A stretch of 64,000 nt of DNA, from contig PDRO01000005.1 of assembly GCA_002748155.1 (NCBI GenBank), forward strand, positions 169,800-233,799, written 5' to 3'. Of this stretch, positions 1 to 8,752 are shown piece after piece (position 1 is the first letter of the stretch; each line of letters begins with the position of its first letter). Source of the DNA: Actinomycetales bacterium. GTDB taxonomy: Bacteria > Actinomycetota > Actinomycetes > Actinomycetales > Dermatophilaceae. The position numbers and the translations under genes are program-made. A model generated the notes under the pieces. That model was not told the origin of the DNA. It saw only the letters and a list, made by a program, of their open reading frames with translations, and made no database searches.

Positions 1-183
1 GCGATCACCGCATCCCGTCCGGCCGCTGAGTTGATTGCACCCGTGCTGGGGTGGGATGCCGCCGCCATCGAGGAGGAGGTACGCCACTACCGGGAGCGAG
101 TGACTGCCGAGCGGATCAGCCAGACGATGCCGGACGACGAGTCGGCCGACCGCGCCCGCATGCAAGCCCCGGATCGTGGGTAG
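1..183 (+). CDS. glpD: Glycerol-3-phosphate dehydrogenase, C-terminal end (partial)
   Basis: The frame is open at the left edge and gives 60 residues before a TAG at 181-183. The motif PVLGWDAAAIEEEVRHY, followed by a D/S-rich tail ending in APDRG, is typical of the C-terminal helical cap of actinobacterial FAD-dependent GlpD, which oxidises glycerol-3-phosphate to dihydroxyacetone phosphate at the membrane. The FAD-binding and catalytic parts lie outside the window, so activity cannot be judged. The next gene starts 94 bases downstream on the same strand and has its own promoter-like hexamer, so the two need not be cotranscribed. The family assignment rests on this short tail only. Confidence 0.75.
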   Translation, partial: AITASRPAAELIAPVLGWDAAAIEEEVRHYRERVTAERISQTMPDDESADRARMQAPDRG

Positions 184-264
184 TCCGGCCTTGTCTCGGC
201 CAGTGACGACGCGACGTTCCCACGGGCGACCGCAAGACGGGTCAACGACGGCCGAGCGACGTGC

Positions 265-276
265 CAGGATGAACGG
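265..276 (+). promoter_or_regulatory. Leaderless-type -10 element of aminopeptidase P
   Basis: CAGGAT lies six bases before the GTG start and there is no Shine-Dalgarno sequence between them. This YANNNT-N6-start layout is what a leaderless actinobacterial mRNA would show. Confidence 0.45.
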
Positions 277-1803
277 GTGAGCGAAGCCCAACAGAAGTCC
301 CCGTCGCGCAGTTCCCTCCCGGTGACCGACCGGTTCCTCGATTTCATGGCCGGTGGCTGGGCGTCGCGGTCGGCACCGCGACCCCCGCGAGCTGACGTCG
401 CACCGTATGCCGCTGCCCGCCGCGCGCAGGTCAGTGCAGCTTTCCCCGGTGAGCGACTCGTCATTCCCGCGGGTGGGTTGAAGATCCGCTCCAACGACAC
501 CGACTACCCCTTCCGCCCGCACTCGGCGTTCGCTCACCTCACCGGCATGCGGGCTGACACCGACCCAGATGCCGTGCTGGTGCTGCACCCCCGCCCGGAG
601 TCCGGCGGTGGTGGCCACGAGGCAATCGTCTACCTGCGCCCGCCCGTGCCACTGGGCACCGAACAATCCTTCTCGGACAACCGGATGGGTGCCTTCTGGG
701 TGGGTCAGCGACCAGGCTTCGACGACCTCGAGGCCGAGTTCGGCATCGCGATCCACGACCTGGACCAGTTGCGCGATGCCCTGGCCAAGGATGCCGGTGA
801 GATCGCGCTGCGGGTGGTCCGCGATGCCGACCCCGACCTCGCCGAGCTCGTCGACGAGGTCCGCCTGGAAGCCGGCGAACAACCGAGTGAGCAAGCAGAC
901 CAGCTAGTGCAAGTCGAGCAGGAAGCCGACAGTGAGCTGGCGGCATACTTGTCCGTGCTGCGGATGGTCAAGGACGAGTGGGAGGTCGACCAGTTGCGGG
1001 CCGCGATCGCGGCTACTAAGACCGGCTTCGAGGCGATCATCGCCGAGTTGCCCGACGCGGTCGCGCACGGACGGGGCGAGCGCTGGATCGAGGGGCTGTT
1101 CGGGCTGCATGCGCGGCATGCCGGCAATGGGGTCGGCTACGACTCGATCTGCGCGGCCGGCGATCACGCCACCACCTTGCACTGGACCCGCAACTCCGGT
1201 GATCTGCGCGCCGGCGAGCTCGCGCTCATCGACGCCGGAGTCGAGCTGGACAGCCTCTACACCGCCGACATCACCCGCACCCTGCCGGTCGACGGCAGCT
1301 ACACCGACACCCAACGCGAGATCTACGAAGCGGTGTATGCCGCGCAGCAGGCCGGGCTGGCCGCGGTGCGCCCCGGTGCGAGGTTCTCCGATATCCACGC
1401 GGCGGCGATCCGGGTGATCGCCGAGCATCTGCATGCCTGGGGGCTGCTGCCCGACGGTGTCTCGGTCGAGGACACGCTCGACCGAGAGACCGGGCAGTAT
1501 CACCGGCGCTGGATGGTGCACGGCACCTCACACCACCTGGGCCTCGACGTGCACGACTGCGCCCGCGCGACCCGTGAGCAGTATCAAGACGCCGAGTTGC
1601 GGGCGGGCATGGTGCTCACCGTCGAGCCGGGGCTCTATTTCAAGGCCGACGACGAGCTGGTGCCCGAGCGATTCCGCGGCATCGGGATCCGGATCGAAGA
1701 CGACGTCCTCGTCACCGAGACGGGATGCGAGAACCTGTCCGCCGGGATGCCGAGCACTCCCGATGACGTCGAAGCGTGGATCCGCGGAGTCCAGTCCCGT
1801 TGA
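277..1803 (+). CDS. pepP: Xaa-Pro aminopeptidase (aminopeptidase P, M24B)
   Basis: The 508-residue protein removes N-terminal residues ahead of proline. Residues about 40-200 form the AMP_N domain, containing HSAFAHLTG. The pita-bread M24 domain follows, and all five dinuclear metal ligands are visible: D319 in DAGVE, D331 in TADITRT, H415 in VHGTSHH, E450 in TVEPGLY and E474 in GIRIEDD. Length and ligand spacing match bacterial aminopeptidase P. The GTG at 277 is chosen because a CAGGAT hexamer lies six bases upstream and no ribosome-binding site precedes it. The gene converges with the ABC permease on the other strand, 42 bases between stops. The protein is expected to be cytoplasmic, since no signal peptide is seen. 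Confidence 0.93.
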   Translation: MSEAQQKSPSRSSLPVTDRFLDFMAGGWASRSAPRPPRADVAPYAAARRAQVSAAFPGERLVIPAGGLKIRSNDTDYPFRPHSAFAHLTGMRADTDPDAVLVLHPRPESGGGGHEAIVYLRPPVPLGTEQSFSDNRMGAFWVGQRPGFDDLEAEFGIAIHDLDQLRDALAKDAGEIALRVVRDADPDLAELVDEVRLEAGEQPSEQADQLVQVEQEADSELAAYLSVLRMVKDEWEVDQLRAAIAATKTGFEAIIAELPDAVAHGRGERWIEGLFGLHARHAGNGVGYDSICAAGDHATTLHWTRNSGDLRAGELALIDAGVELDSLYTADITRTLPVDGSYTDTQREIYEAVYAAQQAGLAAVRPGARFSDIHAAAIRVIAEHLHAWGLLPDGVSVEDTLDRETGQYHRRWMVHGTSHHLGLDVHDCARATREQYQDAELRAGMVLTVEPGLYFKADDELVPERFRGIGIRIEDDVLVTETGCENLSAGMPSTPDDVEAWIRGVQSR

Positions 1804-1845
1804 GGTGTCCTGGACGAGCCCTTGGGTGCCTTTGAAGGCCCTGCG

Positions 1846-2592
1846 CTACATCGGTAGGACATCCGTCGCACCAGATCGATATCGTCGCTCTGCTCGCCCT
1901 AGCGTCAAGCCACCGCCGAGCAGCCACGTGATCCCGACGACCAGCTCGAGAACGAACGCGGAATGAAGCGGGATCTCGTGCCTCAGACCTTGAATCGTCC
2001 ACGTCCCGGGCAGTGCATGTGCGATGAACCCCAGCGCGTTGGGGTATTGCTGGATCGAGACAACCGTCCCAGAGGTGACCGGAATGATCCAGGTAGCTAT
2101 CGTCGCGAAGGCGAACGGATCCTTGCGGGGTAACGAGAGCATGGCTGCGGCGATGGCGCCGGGCAGGCACACGAAAGGCGCGGCCAACGCAGCGATTACC
2201 AGCGTCGAATCACCGTGACCAGTCAGGGTCAGCACCAGGACGAGGAACACCGCGGTCGCGAGCCCGCTGATCAGGCCGACAACGGCCTTTCCGGACCACA
2301 GACCCATCCTCAGCAAGCCGTAGGGGCTGACGTCGGCCACGACCTTACGCATCCTGTCCATCGCCGCTTGCGACGCGACTTGGGCGATCGTGGTTGCGAC
2401 GATGCTGGCCACCACGGCCGCTTGCGCGGATATCCTGAGCTCCGGGGCGTTGACGGAGAAGCTGATAGCCGTCACCAGGCCGGCGTTCAGCAGCGGGGCC
2501 AGCAGCAGCGACACCGCAGCCGTTGATGGCGTCGCCAGCGCATCCGTGGAACGGAGGTTGACGAGCGTCGAATACCGCAAGGAGGTCAGCAC
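1846..2592 (-). CDS. ABC-2 type transporter permease (second of pair)
   Basis: A hydrophobic 248-residue protein with about six predicted membrane segments, for example SLLLAPLLNAGLVTAISF near the N-terminus and LVLVLTLTGHGDS in the middle. It has the size and layout of ABC-2 permeases that pair with DrrA-type ATPases. The frame is open far upstream, but the true start is taken as the GTG at 2592. That GTG overlaps the TAG of the preceding permease by one base (TAGTG), which implies translational coupling, and the homologous sequence begins LTSLRYSTLVNLRS. With the ATPase at 3326-4336 and the permease at 2592-3329 it makes a three-gene exporter operon. The substrate cannot be read from the sequence. 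Confidence 0.8.
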   Translation of the reverse strand: MLTSLRYSTLVNLRSTDALATPSTAAVSLLLAPLLNAGLVTAISFSVNAPELRISAQAAVVASIVATTIAQVASQAAMDRMRKVVADVSPYGLLRMGLWSGKAVVGLISGLATAVFLVLVLTLTGHGDSTLVIAALAAPFVCLPGAIAAAMLSLPRKDPFAFATIATWIIPVTSGTVVSIQQYPNALGFIAHALPGTWTIQGLRHEIPLHSAFVLELVVGITWLLGGGLTLGRAERRYRSGATDVLPM

Positions 2593-3329
2593 TAGACAAC
2601 CTCCAGCGTCCCGAGACGCGTGGCCCGGCGAAGAGCCCGGCGACCGAGAATGGCCACGCCGACCGCCCAAACGACGCTGCTCGTGGCATAGCCAAGAGTG
2701 AATCCGGCCATACTCAACTCGGGGTCGAAGATCATCTTTGTCGCCCAGGCGGTGGGTAGCCACGCCGAAGCCATGTCGAACCAGGACCAGTCGGCGGGAT
2801 GGCCGAAGATATCCGACAACAGCACGAGTGGCGCCCCGATCAGGCCCTCGTAGGTCGTCGCGTATCGCGACAGTACGAAGAGGGTCGCGATGAGACTCGC
2901 CATCACGATCGTCGCCAGCCAGAACAGGATGAGGCCACCAACAGCTCGCCCGTCTATCGAGCCGGCGACAGGCATCCCCAAGGCGATCGCGAGAAGCAAC
3001 GCCACAGGTATACAGAAAAGCCCAAGCGCGGCGACTGCGGCAACGACGGGGCCCGTCGACTGCCAGGTTGGCCTGGGACTGCGCACCAAGTGCACCAGAG
3101 TGCCTTGGAAACGCTGGAAGCCGACGATCCCGGCCGAGACGGTCGATACCATCCACATCCCCACCAGGGCAGCGCGGATCCATCCCTGCGTCCCGGCCGC
3201 GGAGCCGGCGTGATGGGCCAATGCCTGAAGGCACACAACCTGGGTCGTGGAGATCAGCAGCAGCTGCACGAAGAAGGGGACGGCCCAGAAGCGCCGCGTG
3301 TGGAACCACACCATCCGAAGCAGGCTCAT
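2592..3329 (-). CDS. ABC-2 type transporter permease (first of pair)
   Basis: This 245-residue integral membrane protein has about six hydrophobic helices, including VPFFVQLLLISTTQVV near the N-terminus and GGLILFWLATIVMASL in the middle. The ATG at 3329 overlaps the stop of the ATPase gene (ATGA), and its own stop overlaps the start of the second permease, so the three genes are tightly coupled. The two permeases differ in sequence, suggesting a heterodimeric channel. Such ATPase plus two ABC-2 permease operons export drugs, lantibiotics or lipids, and here the substrate is unknown. Confidence 0.83.
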   Translation of the reverse strand: MSLLRMVWFHTRRFWAVPFFVQLLLISTTQVVCLQALAHHAGSAAGTQGWIRAALVGMWMVSTVSAGIVGFQRFQGTLVHLVRSPRPTWQSTGPVVAAVAALGLFCIPVALLLAIALGMPVAGSIDGRAVGGLILFWLATIVMASLIATLFVLSRYATTYEGLIGAPLVLLSDIFGHPADWSWFDMASAWLPTAWATKMIFDPELSMAGFTLGYATSSVVWAVGVAILGRRALRRATRLGTLEVV

Positions 3330-4336
3330 CGAGACTCGCCCTCCAACACCAAGTAGGACTCCTCGAGTGTCGGCTCACGGGTGATGATGTCGGATCCTGC
3401 CCCGGATACCTCGGCCACCACGTCAAGGCGAGGAATCGAGTCCCACATCAAGGTGTAGACGGTCCGGCCGTGCATCGGCATGACATCGACTCGAGCCACT
3501 CCGTCGATGCGTTCATACGCCGACAGGAGGTCAGGATGACCGGGCACCTCGGCCCGCCTCGGCAAGGCCGCTTGCCCGGACGGCATCGCAGCCTCAGGTA
3601 GCGCGGACCCGCCTGACAACACGGTGGTGACGTACGTGACCCCCGCTGCTCGTGCTACGTCGCTGACCCCCCCGGACACGACGAGCCGGCCACGCCGGAT
3701 CACGTCGATCCGGTCCCCGAGCGCCTCAGCTTCGCCCATGGCGTGCGTCGTCAGCAGGATGCCGACGCCCTGGTTAGCACGGCTTCGGACGAGAGCTCGC
3801 AGGTCACGTGCCGCGTGCACATCCAGGCCCGTCGATGGCTCATCGAGGATCAGCAAGCGAGGGTCCGTGATCAAAGCTCGAGCGAGGTGGAGCCTTTGGA
3901 GCATGCCTCGAGAGAATTCTCCGACCGGGTCACCGGCACGATCGTCGAGCCCGACAGTGCCCAGCGCCTCGGTGACACGCTGCCTCCGTTGCCGACTCGG
4001 AACGCCGCCGACGTCCGCATAGAACATGAGATTCGCGAACGCACTTGGGCGAGTGTAGAAGCCGCTGTCTCCACCCAACACCAGCCCGGTGGTAGCCCGG
4101 GCAGAGCGAGGGCTGGCCACTGCATCCACGCCGTCGACTGCTACGCGACCGGAATCCGGAGTTAACAGTGTGCCGGCGATCCGCACCGTCGTGGTCTTCC
4201 CAGCTCCGTTGTGTCCGAGCAGGCAGACGATCTGCCCTCGGTCAACACCCAGGCTCAGGTCATCGATAGCGCAGCGATCCCCGAACGTTCGGGTGACATG
4301 ATCCATACGCAGAGCGGGAGGCGGTAGTCCGCTCAT
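3326..4336 (-). CDS. ABC transporter ATP-binding protein (DrrA/NatA-like)
   Basis: A 336-residue nucleotide-binding subunit. Walker A is GHNGAGKT near residue 43, the signature is FSRGMLQR (a degenerate form of LSGGQ common in this subfamily), Walker B is LLILDEPSTGLD, and the switch histidine lies in TTHAMGEAE. The C-terminal 100 residues after the NBD match the extension of DrrA-type exporter ATPases. It is the first gene of an operon with two permeases that overlap by 4 and 1 bases. No clear Shine-Dalgarno sequence precedes the ATG. The protein should act at the inner face of the membrane, driving export. Confidence 0.9.
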   Translation of the reverse strand: MSGLPPPALRMDHVTRTFGDRCAIDDLSLGVDRGQIVCLLGHNGAGKTTTVRIAGTLLTPDSGRVAVDGVDAVASPRSARATTGLVLGGDSGFYTRPSAFANLMFYADVGGVPSRQRRQRVTEALGTVGLDDRAGDPVGEFSRGMLQRLHLARALITDPRLLILDEPSTGLDVHAARDLRALVRSRANQGVGILLTTHAMGEAEALGDRIDVIRRGRLVVSGGVSDVARAAGVTYVTTVLSGGSALPEAAMPSGQAALPRRAEVPGHPDLLSAYERIDGVARVDVMPMHGRTVYTLMWDSIPRLDVVAEVSGAGSDIITREPTLEESYLVLEGESR

Positions 4337-4496
4337 GCCGCCCCGATACCGGCACCGACCTGATGACCTCTGGCCAGCACTCGCAGCCCGTTTCTCGTAT
4401 GTATCGCCTCCACGTGTCGTGCGTCGGAACTGTAGGCATCAATCCCTATCGACGATCACTGGCCAGGGATCGAGGCCCGCCGCCCGGCGCAGCCGC

Positions 4497-5561
4497 TCAG
4501 CCGACCGGGGTGAGGGCAGAGTCCACGAACACCACACCGGAACCGTACCGAGAATCCAGCTCCTGCTGCAGCCTCCCGTCGTCATGGATGACCCGCAGGA
4601 CGACCCGGTTGCCCCCCTCGTCGATCCTGCCGGACAACGGGGCGGCAATCACCGGCGCTGCCGTCGATGACTCGGATGAGCTGACCAGCTCGTCCCTGAT
4701 CCGCTCGAGCTCGACGTGTGTGTGCCGAACCGTCGACACGCACAACGGCCCTTGCCAGACCGCCCGGATCTCGGATTCGGCGCGAGCCGGGTCTTCGGTG
4801 ACCGCGACATTGACGACACGCTCCTGCGGGTCGATCCACAAGCCGGCGTAGTCCGGCAGCGCTACCGCCACCGGTAGGGCCGCCATGAGTCCGTCCGCGA
4901 CACCCCGACGACCACTCGACGGCCAGCCACCGTCGGGTTCCCCGCACGGGGTGTCGACTGTGACGAGCGGGGGTGGGACCGATCCGGACGCGATGTCCGG
5001 CGGCCGGGTCACCGTGAAGGTTGTCCCGTCGTAGGTGCCGACGACGACGTAGTCACCCCAGGTCACGCCCGCGGCGGTCTCGGATCCGGGAGCCAGTGCC
5101 CAGTCCCAGCCGGCCACTTCGGGTCCGTCGCATTGCGGCGGGTCCGGGCCGGTCACGGTGAAACACAGTTCGGGTCCATCACCGTCGTCGACGACCGTGG
5201 CCCGGGCCGTGAGCTCGGTCGTAGTGTCCGGCCCGGGGTCTTCAGCAGCCGCCGAGCCCTTGGCGGCGGAGTCGTGCACGCCTCCCGCGGCGGCTTCCGG
5301 TGCCGCGAGTTCACTGCTGTCGGCGCCATCGGGCGAGGACACCGTCGGTGCGCCTCCGGAGCCGAACCCCCCGACGAGATTGACGCCGAGCACGATTGCC
5401 GCCAGCGCCCCCACTGATCCCCCAGCAGCGGTCCAGGTCCGCCGGCGCTGATAACGGCGGTTGGCCTCGTCGGCAACGTCGGCGAAGTCGACCCCCGACC
5501 CGCCGGTGGCTCCGGAATCGCGCAGCCGCGCGACGAGTGGATCGCCGTGGTCGTCAGTCAT
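4497..5561 (-). CDS. Membrane protein cotranscribed with sigma factor (putative anti-sigma)
   Basis: A 354-residue protein with a short cytoplasmic N-terminus, one membrane helix at about residues 43-66 (AAGGSVGALAAIVLGVNLVG) and a long outside domain of no recognised family. It begins 8 bases inside the 3' end of the SigE-family sigma factor gene, so the pair is translationally coupled. Position and topology suggest an anti-sigma factor or signal sensor that holds the sigma factor at the membrane, but no HCC zinc motif or other anti-sigma signature is visible, so that role is inferred from context alone. Proline, alanine and aspartate are abundant in the region after the helix. Confidence 0.6.
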   Translation of the reverse strand: MTDDHGDPLVARLRDSGATGGSGVDFADVADEANRRYQRRRTWTAAGGSVGALAAIVLGVNLVGGFGSGGAPTVSSPDGADSSELAAPEAAAGGVHDSAAKGSAAAEDPGPDTTTELTARATVVDDGDGPELCFTVTGPDPPQCDGPEVAGWDWALAPGSETAAGVTWGDYVVVGTYDGTTFTVTRPPDIASGSVPPPLVTVDTPCGEPDGGWPSSGRRGVADGLMAALPVAVALPDYAGLWIDPQERVVNVAVTEDPARAESEIRAVWQGPLCVSTVRHTHVELERIRDELVSSSESSTAAPVIAAPLSGRIDEGGNRVVLRVIHDDGRLQQELDSRYGSGVVFVDSALTPVG

Positions 5562-6048
5562 CGCCCAGCTCCTCCCTCAACTTGGCCAGCCCGCGTGCGG
5601 CCTGGCTTTTCACCGTGCCTTCGGAACACCCGAGCAGCTGCGCGACCGACTCCACCGACAGGTCCTCGACGTACCGCAGAACGACCACGCGCCGTTGCCC
5701 GGCGGGCAGCTTCGCGAGCGCCGCCGCCAGCGTGAGCCGGTCCTCGAGCAACTCGGTGGACGCCGGTAGGCCGCTGGCCCGCGGCTCGGGCAACACTTCG
5801 GTGGGCACCTCACCGCGCCATTTGCGCCGCCACCACGAGGACGCCAGACGCACCATGACGGTGCGCACGTATGCCTCCGGGTTGCCGTCGCGGATCCGCT
5901 CCCAGTGCGGCCACGTGCGGGCCAACGCCGTCTGCACGAGGTCCCGTGCGGTGTGCACGTCCCCGGTGAGCAGGTATGCCGTGTGCACGAGTCGAGGCGA
6001 GCGGGTATCGACGAAGTCGCGGAAACCCACCGGCTCGGCCAGTGCCAC
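5554..6048 (-). CDS. SigE-family RNA polymerase sigma factor (ECF type)
   Basis: The 164-residue protein has sigma-70 region 2 (FVDTRSPRLVHTAYLLTGD, then DLVQTALARTWPHWERI) and region 4 with helix-turn-helix (SVESVAQLLGCSEGTVKSQA), the layout of the actinobacterial SigE/SACE group of small sigma factors. The start is the GTG at 6048, where AGGAGG stands eight bases upstream. A longer open frame to 6306 exists but adds only non-homologous residues. The 3' end overlaps the start of the membrane protein gene by 8 bases, a typical sigma/anti-sigma pair. The target regulon is not apparent, although such pairs usually include their own promoter. Confidence 0.88.
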   Translation of the reverse strand: MALAEPVGFRDFVDTRSPRLVHTAYLLTGDVHTARDLVQTALARTWPHWERIRDGNPEAYVRTVMVRLASSWWRRKWRGEVPTEVLPEPRASGLPASTELLEDRLTLAAALAKLPAGQRRVVVLRYVEDLSVESVAQLLGCSEGTVKSQAARGLAKLREELGDD

Positions 6049-6262
6049 GCGGCAACCTCCTCTCACCGAATCCAAACTACGTTGACCGTCTCCAGGGTTG
6101 CACGCGCCGGACGTCCGGCGACGGTTCCCCGACAACGCCGTGGCTGACAAGCAGACTACGCATCGGCACTGGCTCATCCTGATCGGGCCGCAGGTGCCGA
6201 CGTCCGCGTCATCGGTCCAGCTGCTCCCTACATCGCGTTCAACCCCCGAACCCGCGCGGCAG

Positions 6263-6847
6263 CTAGGGCGCGGCGGGGCCGTCCGGCGACGACGTGCCGG
6301 GAGCAAGACCCGGCGGAACAGCGGGCGGGGAAACCGGTGGCGCGGCGTACGGCGCCGGCGCGATCAGCCCGGCCGAGCGGAGGATCTCGCGGGCGTCGGC
6401 AGCCACCTTGTGCTCGGCCAGCACTTCGTACTTGCCCGGCACGATCCGGCTTACCGACGTGAAGTCGCGGCGGCCGCGGGTGAACGCGTATCCGATCGTG
6501 GCCCACACCGCACCGAAGCCGGCGCCATAGAGCATCGTGGACAGCACCAGCGAGAACAGGTCGACATCGTTGACGAACAGCGAGAAGACCAGCCCGATGA
6601 ACAGGCCCAACCACAGGCCGGACAGCAGCCCACCGACGATCACCCGACGCCAGGTCAACCGGCCGGTGACCCGCTCCAACTGGCGCAGCTCGGTGCCGAC
6701 TATCAGGCAGTTCTGCACCGGGAAGTGCTTGTCGGACAATGTGTCGACGGCCTTCTGAGCCTGCGCGTAGGTATCGAACACCCCGATCGACATCGGGTAG
6801 TCCAACTGCAAGCCCTCGAAAGGTGCCCGACCGGGCTGAGCACTCAT
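6263..6847 (-). CDS. General stress protein 17M-like membrane protein
   Basis: A 194-residue protein. Residues 18-60 (MSIGVFDTYAQAQKAVDTL onward) resemble the general stress protein 17M (YflT-type) domain. Two hydrophobic segments follow (IVGGLLSGLWLGLFIGLVFS and LSTMLYGAGFGAVWATIGY), and the tail from about residue 160 is rich in proline and alanine. In many actinobacteria this gene lies close to the MgtE-N/CBS gene, as it does here about 5 kb away. The ATG at 6847 has CAGGAT six bases upstream rather than a ribosome-binding site. Biochemical function is unknown. Confidence 0.75.
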   Translation of the reverse strand: MSAQPGRAPFEGLQLDYPMSIGVFDTYAQAQKAVDTLSDKHFPVQNCLIVGTELRQLERVTGRLTWRRVIVGGLLSGLWLGLFIGLVFSLFVNDVDLFSLVLSTMLYGAGFGAVWATIGYAFTRGRRDFTSVSRIVPGKYEVLAEHKVAADAREILRSAGLIAPAPYAAPPVSPPAVPPGLAPGTSSPDGPAAP

Positions 6848-6859
6848 ATGCCTATCCTG
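6848..6859 (-). promoter_or_regulatory. Leaderless-type -10 element of the general stress protein gene
   Basis: Read on the minus strand, CAGGAT is followed by six bases and then the ATG. No Shine-Dalgarno sequence is present. Confidence 0.4.
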
Positions 6860-6898
6860 ACACGCCGCACCAGGCGCGCCAGGCGCACCGGGCCGGCG

Positions 6899-8098
6899 TC
6901 AGCCCTTGAGTTGGAACTCCTCCAGCAGCCGCCGACCGATGATCATCTTCTGGATCTCGGCGGTGCCCTCGCCGATCAGCAGCATCGGGGCCTCACGGTA
7001 GAGCCGCTCGATCTCGTACTCCTTCGAGTAGCCGTAACCTCCGTGGATCCGGAACGACTGCTCCACCACGTCGGCGCAGTTCTCGGAGGCAAGGTACTTG
7101 GCCATCCCGGCCTCAAGGTCATTGCGCTCGCCGGCGTCCTTGAGCCGGGCCGCTTTGACCATCATCTGGTGACTGGACTCGACCTTGGTGGCCATGTCGG
7201 CCAGGCGGAAGAGAATCCCTTGATGCTCGGCGATCTTCTTGCCGAAGGCCTCACGCTGCTGGGCGTAGGCGATGCCCAGCTCGAAGGCCCGCATCGCGAC
7301 GCCACAGGCACGTGAGGCGACGTTGACCCGGCCGACCTCGACGCCGTCCATCATCTGGTAGAAGCCCTTGCCGGGGGCGCCACCCAGGATCTGATCGGTG
7401 CTCGTCTGGTAGTTCTCGAAGACCAACTCGGTCGTGTCGACGCCCTTATATCCCATCTTGTCGATCTTGCCGGGCACGGTCAGCCCAGGCGCGGTCTCGC
7501 CGAAGCCGCTCTCCTTCTCGACGAGGAACGTCGTGAGGTTCTTGTAGACCGAACCCTCGCCGAGGTCGGTCTTGACCAGCACGGCGACCAGGTTGGAGGA
7601 CCCACCGTTGGTGAGCCACATTTTCTGCCCGTTGATCGTCCAGGTCTCGCCGTCGCCCTTGACCGCTTTGCTGCGGATGGCCGACACATCCGAGCCCATC
7701 CCCGGCTCACTCATCGAAAAGGCACCACGCACCTCGCCAGTGGCCATCCGCGGCAGGTACTTCTGTTTCTGCTCCTCGGTGCCGTGCTGAATCAGCATGT
7801 AGGCGACGATGAAGTGGGTGTTGATGATGCCACTGACACTCATCCAGCCACGGGCGATCTCCTCGACACACAATGCGTACGTGAGCAGGCTCTCGCCGAG
7901 ACCACCGTATTCCTCGGGAATCATCAGCCCGAAGATCCCCATCTCCTTCATCCCGTCGACGATGTCCTGCGGGTATTCGTCCTTGTGCTCCAGCTCGGTC
8001 GCGACCGGGATGATCTGCTCGTTGACGAACTCACGGACGAGCTTGAGCAACTCCTGCTGGTCGTCGGTGAGGCCGTCGGTGGTCTGCAGGCGGGACAT
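6899..8098 (-). CDS. Acyl-CoA dehydrogenase
   Basis: The 399-residue flavoprotein matches the usual family length. Conserved blocks include EEYGGLGES, the FAD/acyl-CoA region AFSMSEPGMGSDVSAI, KMWLTNG, and near the C-terminus RIHGGYGYSKEYEIERLYREA followed by EGTAEIQ. It oxidises acyl-CoA to enoyl-CoA, passing electrons to ETF in the cytoplasm. The chain-length preference cannot be read from the sequence. It lies in the same orientation as two HpcH/HpaI lyase genes further upstream, a neighbourhood seen in branched-chain or C4/C5 acyl-CoA metabolism. The stop is only 51 bases from the start of the stress protein gene. Confidence 0.93.
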   Translation of the reverse strand: MSRLQTTDGLTDDQQELLKLVREFVNEQIIPVATELEHKDEYPQDIVDGMKEMGIFGLMIPEEYGGLGESLLTYALCVEEIARGWMSVSGIINTHFIVAYMLIQHGTEEQKQKYLPRMATGEVRGAFSMSEPGMGSDVSAIRSKAVKGDGETWTINGQKMWLTNGGSSNLVAVLVKTDLGEGSVYKNLTTFLVEKESGFGETAPGLTVPGKIDKMGYKGVDTTELVFENYQTSTDQILGGAPGKGFYQMMDGVEVGRVNVASRACGVAMRAFELGIAYAQQREAFGKKIAEHQGILFRLADMATKVESSHQMMVKAARLKDAGERNDLEAGMAKYLASENCADVVEQSFRIHGGYGYSKEYEIERLYREAPMLLIGEGTAEIQKMIIGRRLLEEFQLKG

Positions 8099-8258
8099 GG
8101 AGGCACCTCGCTGGGCTCGGCTGGGCAGAGCTGTGCTCTGCGTCGGGGTTCACTCGCGAGTATGCCGACTGCTTGCGTCCCGGCCCACCCGATGGGTGTG
8201 TGAGTCCGGGCACCTCGCGGGCGTCACTGCGGGTAGCCGACGGTCGAGGCGGCTGCGG

Positions 8259-8669
8259 CTACTGGCCTTTCGCTTCGCGCAGCTTGGCGAATTGGGCGTG
8301 GAACTCGCGGAACGCGGCATACGCGCGCGGCCCGTAGACCGTGGCCGGGCCACCGTTCATGAGGAAGTTCACTCCGATCGCTTCGGCCGCTTCTTCCAGC
8401 GACGCACCGGCTCGAGCCGCACCCCGGGCGTGTGACGCGATGCACCCGTCGCACTTGCCGGCCACCGATAAGGCGAGAGCGATCAGCTCCTTGGTCTTGA
8501 CGTCGACGGCGCCCGCCGCCAATGCCGCCTTGTGCAGTGAGGAGAAGCCGTCGTAGACCTCAGGAATGGCCTTGCGCAGGGCGGCCGACTCGTCCTGCAA
8601 GCCTTCCAAGACGCCTTTGCCGTGGCTCGTGTGGGTTCCGTGCTCGCTGGCGTGGTGGGTTTCGGTCAT
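8259..8669 (-). CDS. Carboxymuconolactone decarboxylase/AhpD-like protein
   Basis: A 136-residue all-helical protein of the CMD family. The motif KCDGCIASHARGAARAGAS carries the CxxC and downstream histidine typical of the AhpD-like subgroup, where the two cysteines act as a peroxidase or thiol centre rather than as a decarboxylase. The N-terminus is histidine-rich. The start is the ATG at 8669, placed six bases after TAGCGT. It stands alone between the acyl-CoA dehydrogenase and a PLDc_N gene on the same strand, so a role in oxidative stress is possible but not shown by context. Confidence 0.85.
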   Translation of the reverse strand: MTETHHASEHGTHTSHGKGVLEGLQDESAALRKAIPEVYDGFSSLHKAALAAGAVDVKTKELIALALSVAGKCDGCIASHARGAARAGASLEEAAEAIGVNFLMNGGPATVYGPRAYAAFREFHAQFAKLREAKGQ

Positions 8670-8681
8670 GACCCGACGCTA
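8670..8681 (-). promoter_or_regulatory. Leaderless-type -10 element of the AhpD-like gene
   Basis: On the minus strand TAGCGT stands six bases before the ATG, with no ribosome-binding site between them. Confidence 0.5.
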
Positions 8682-8752
8682 CCCCGTCGCTTGGCCCGGG
8701 TCGATCGGTCTGGATCGAGTCGAACACCGTCCGGTTGGTGTTCAGTGGGTGA

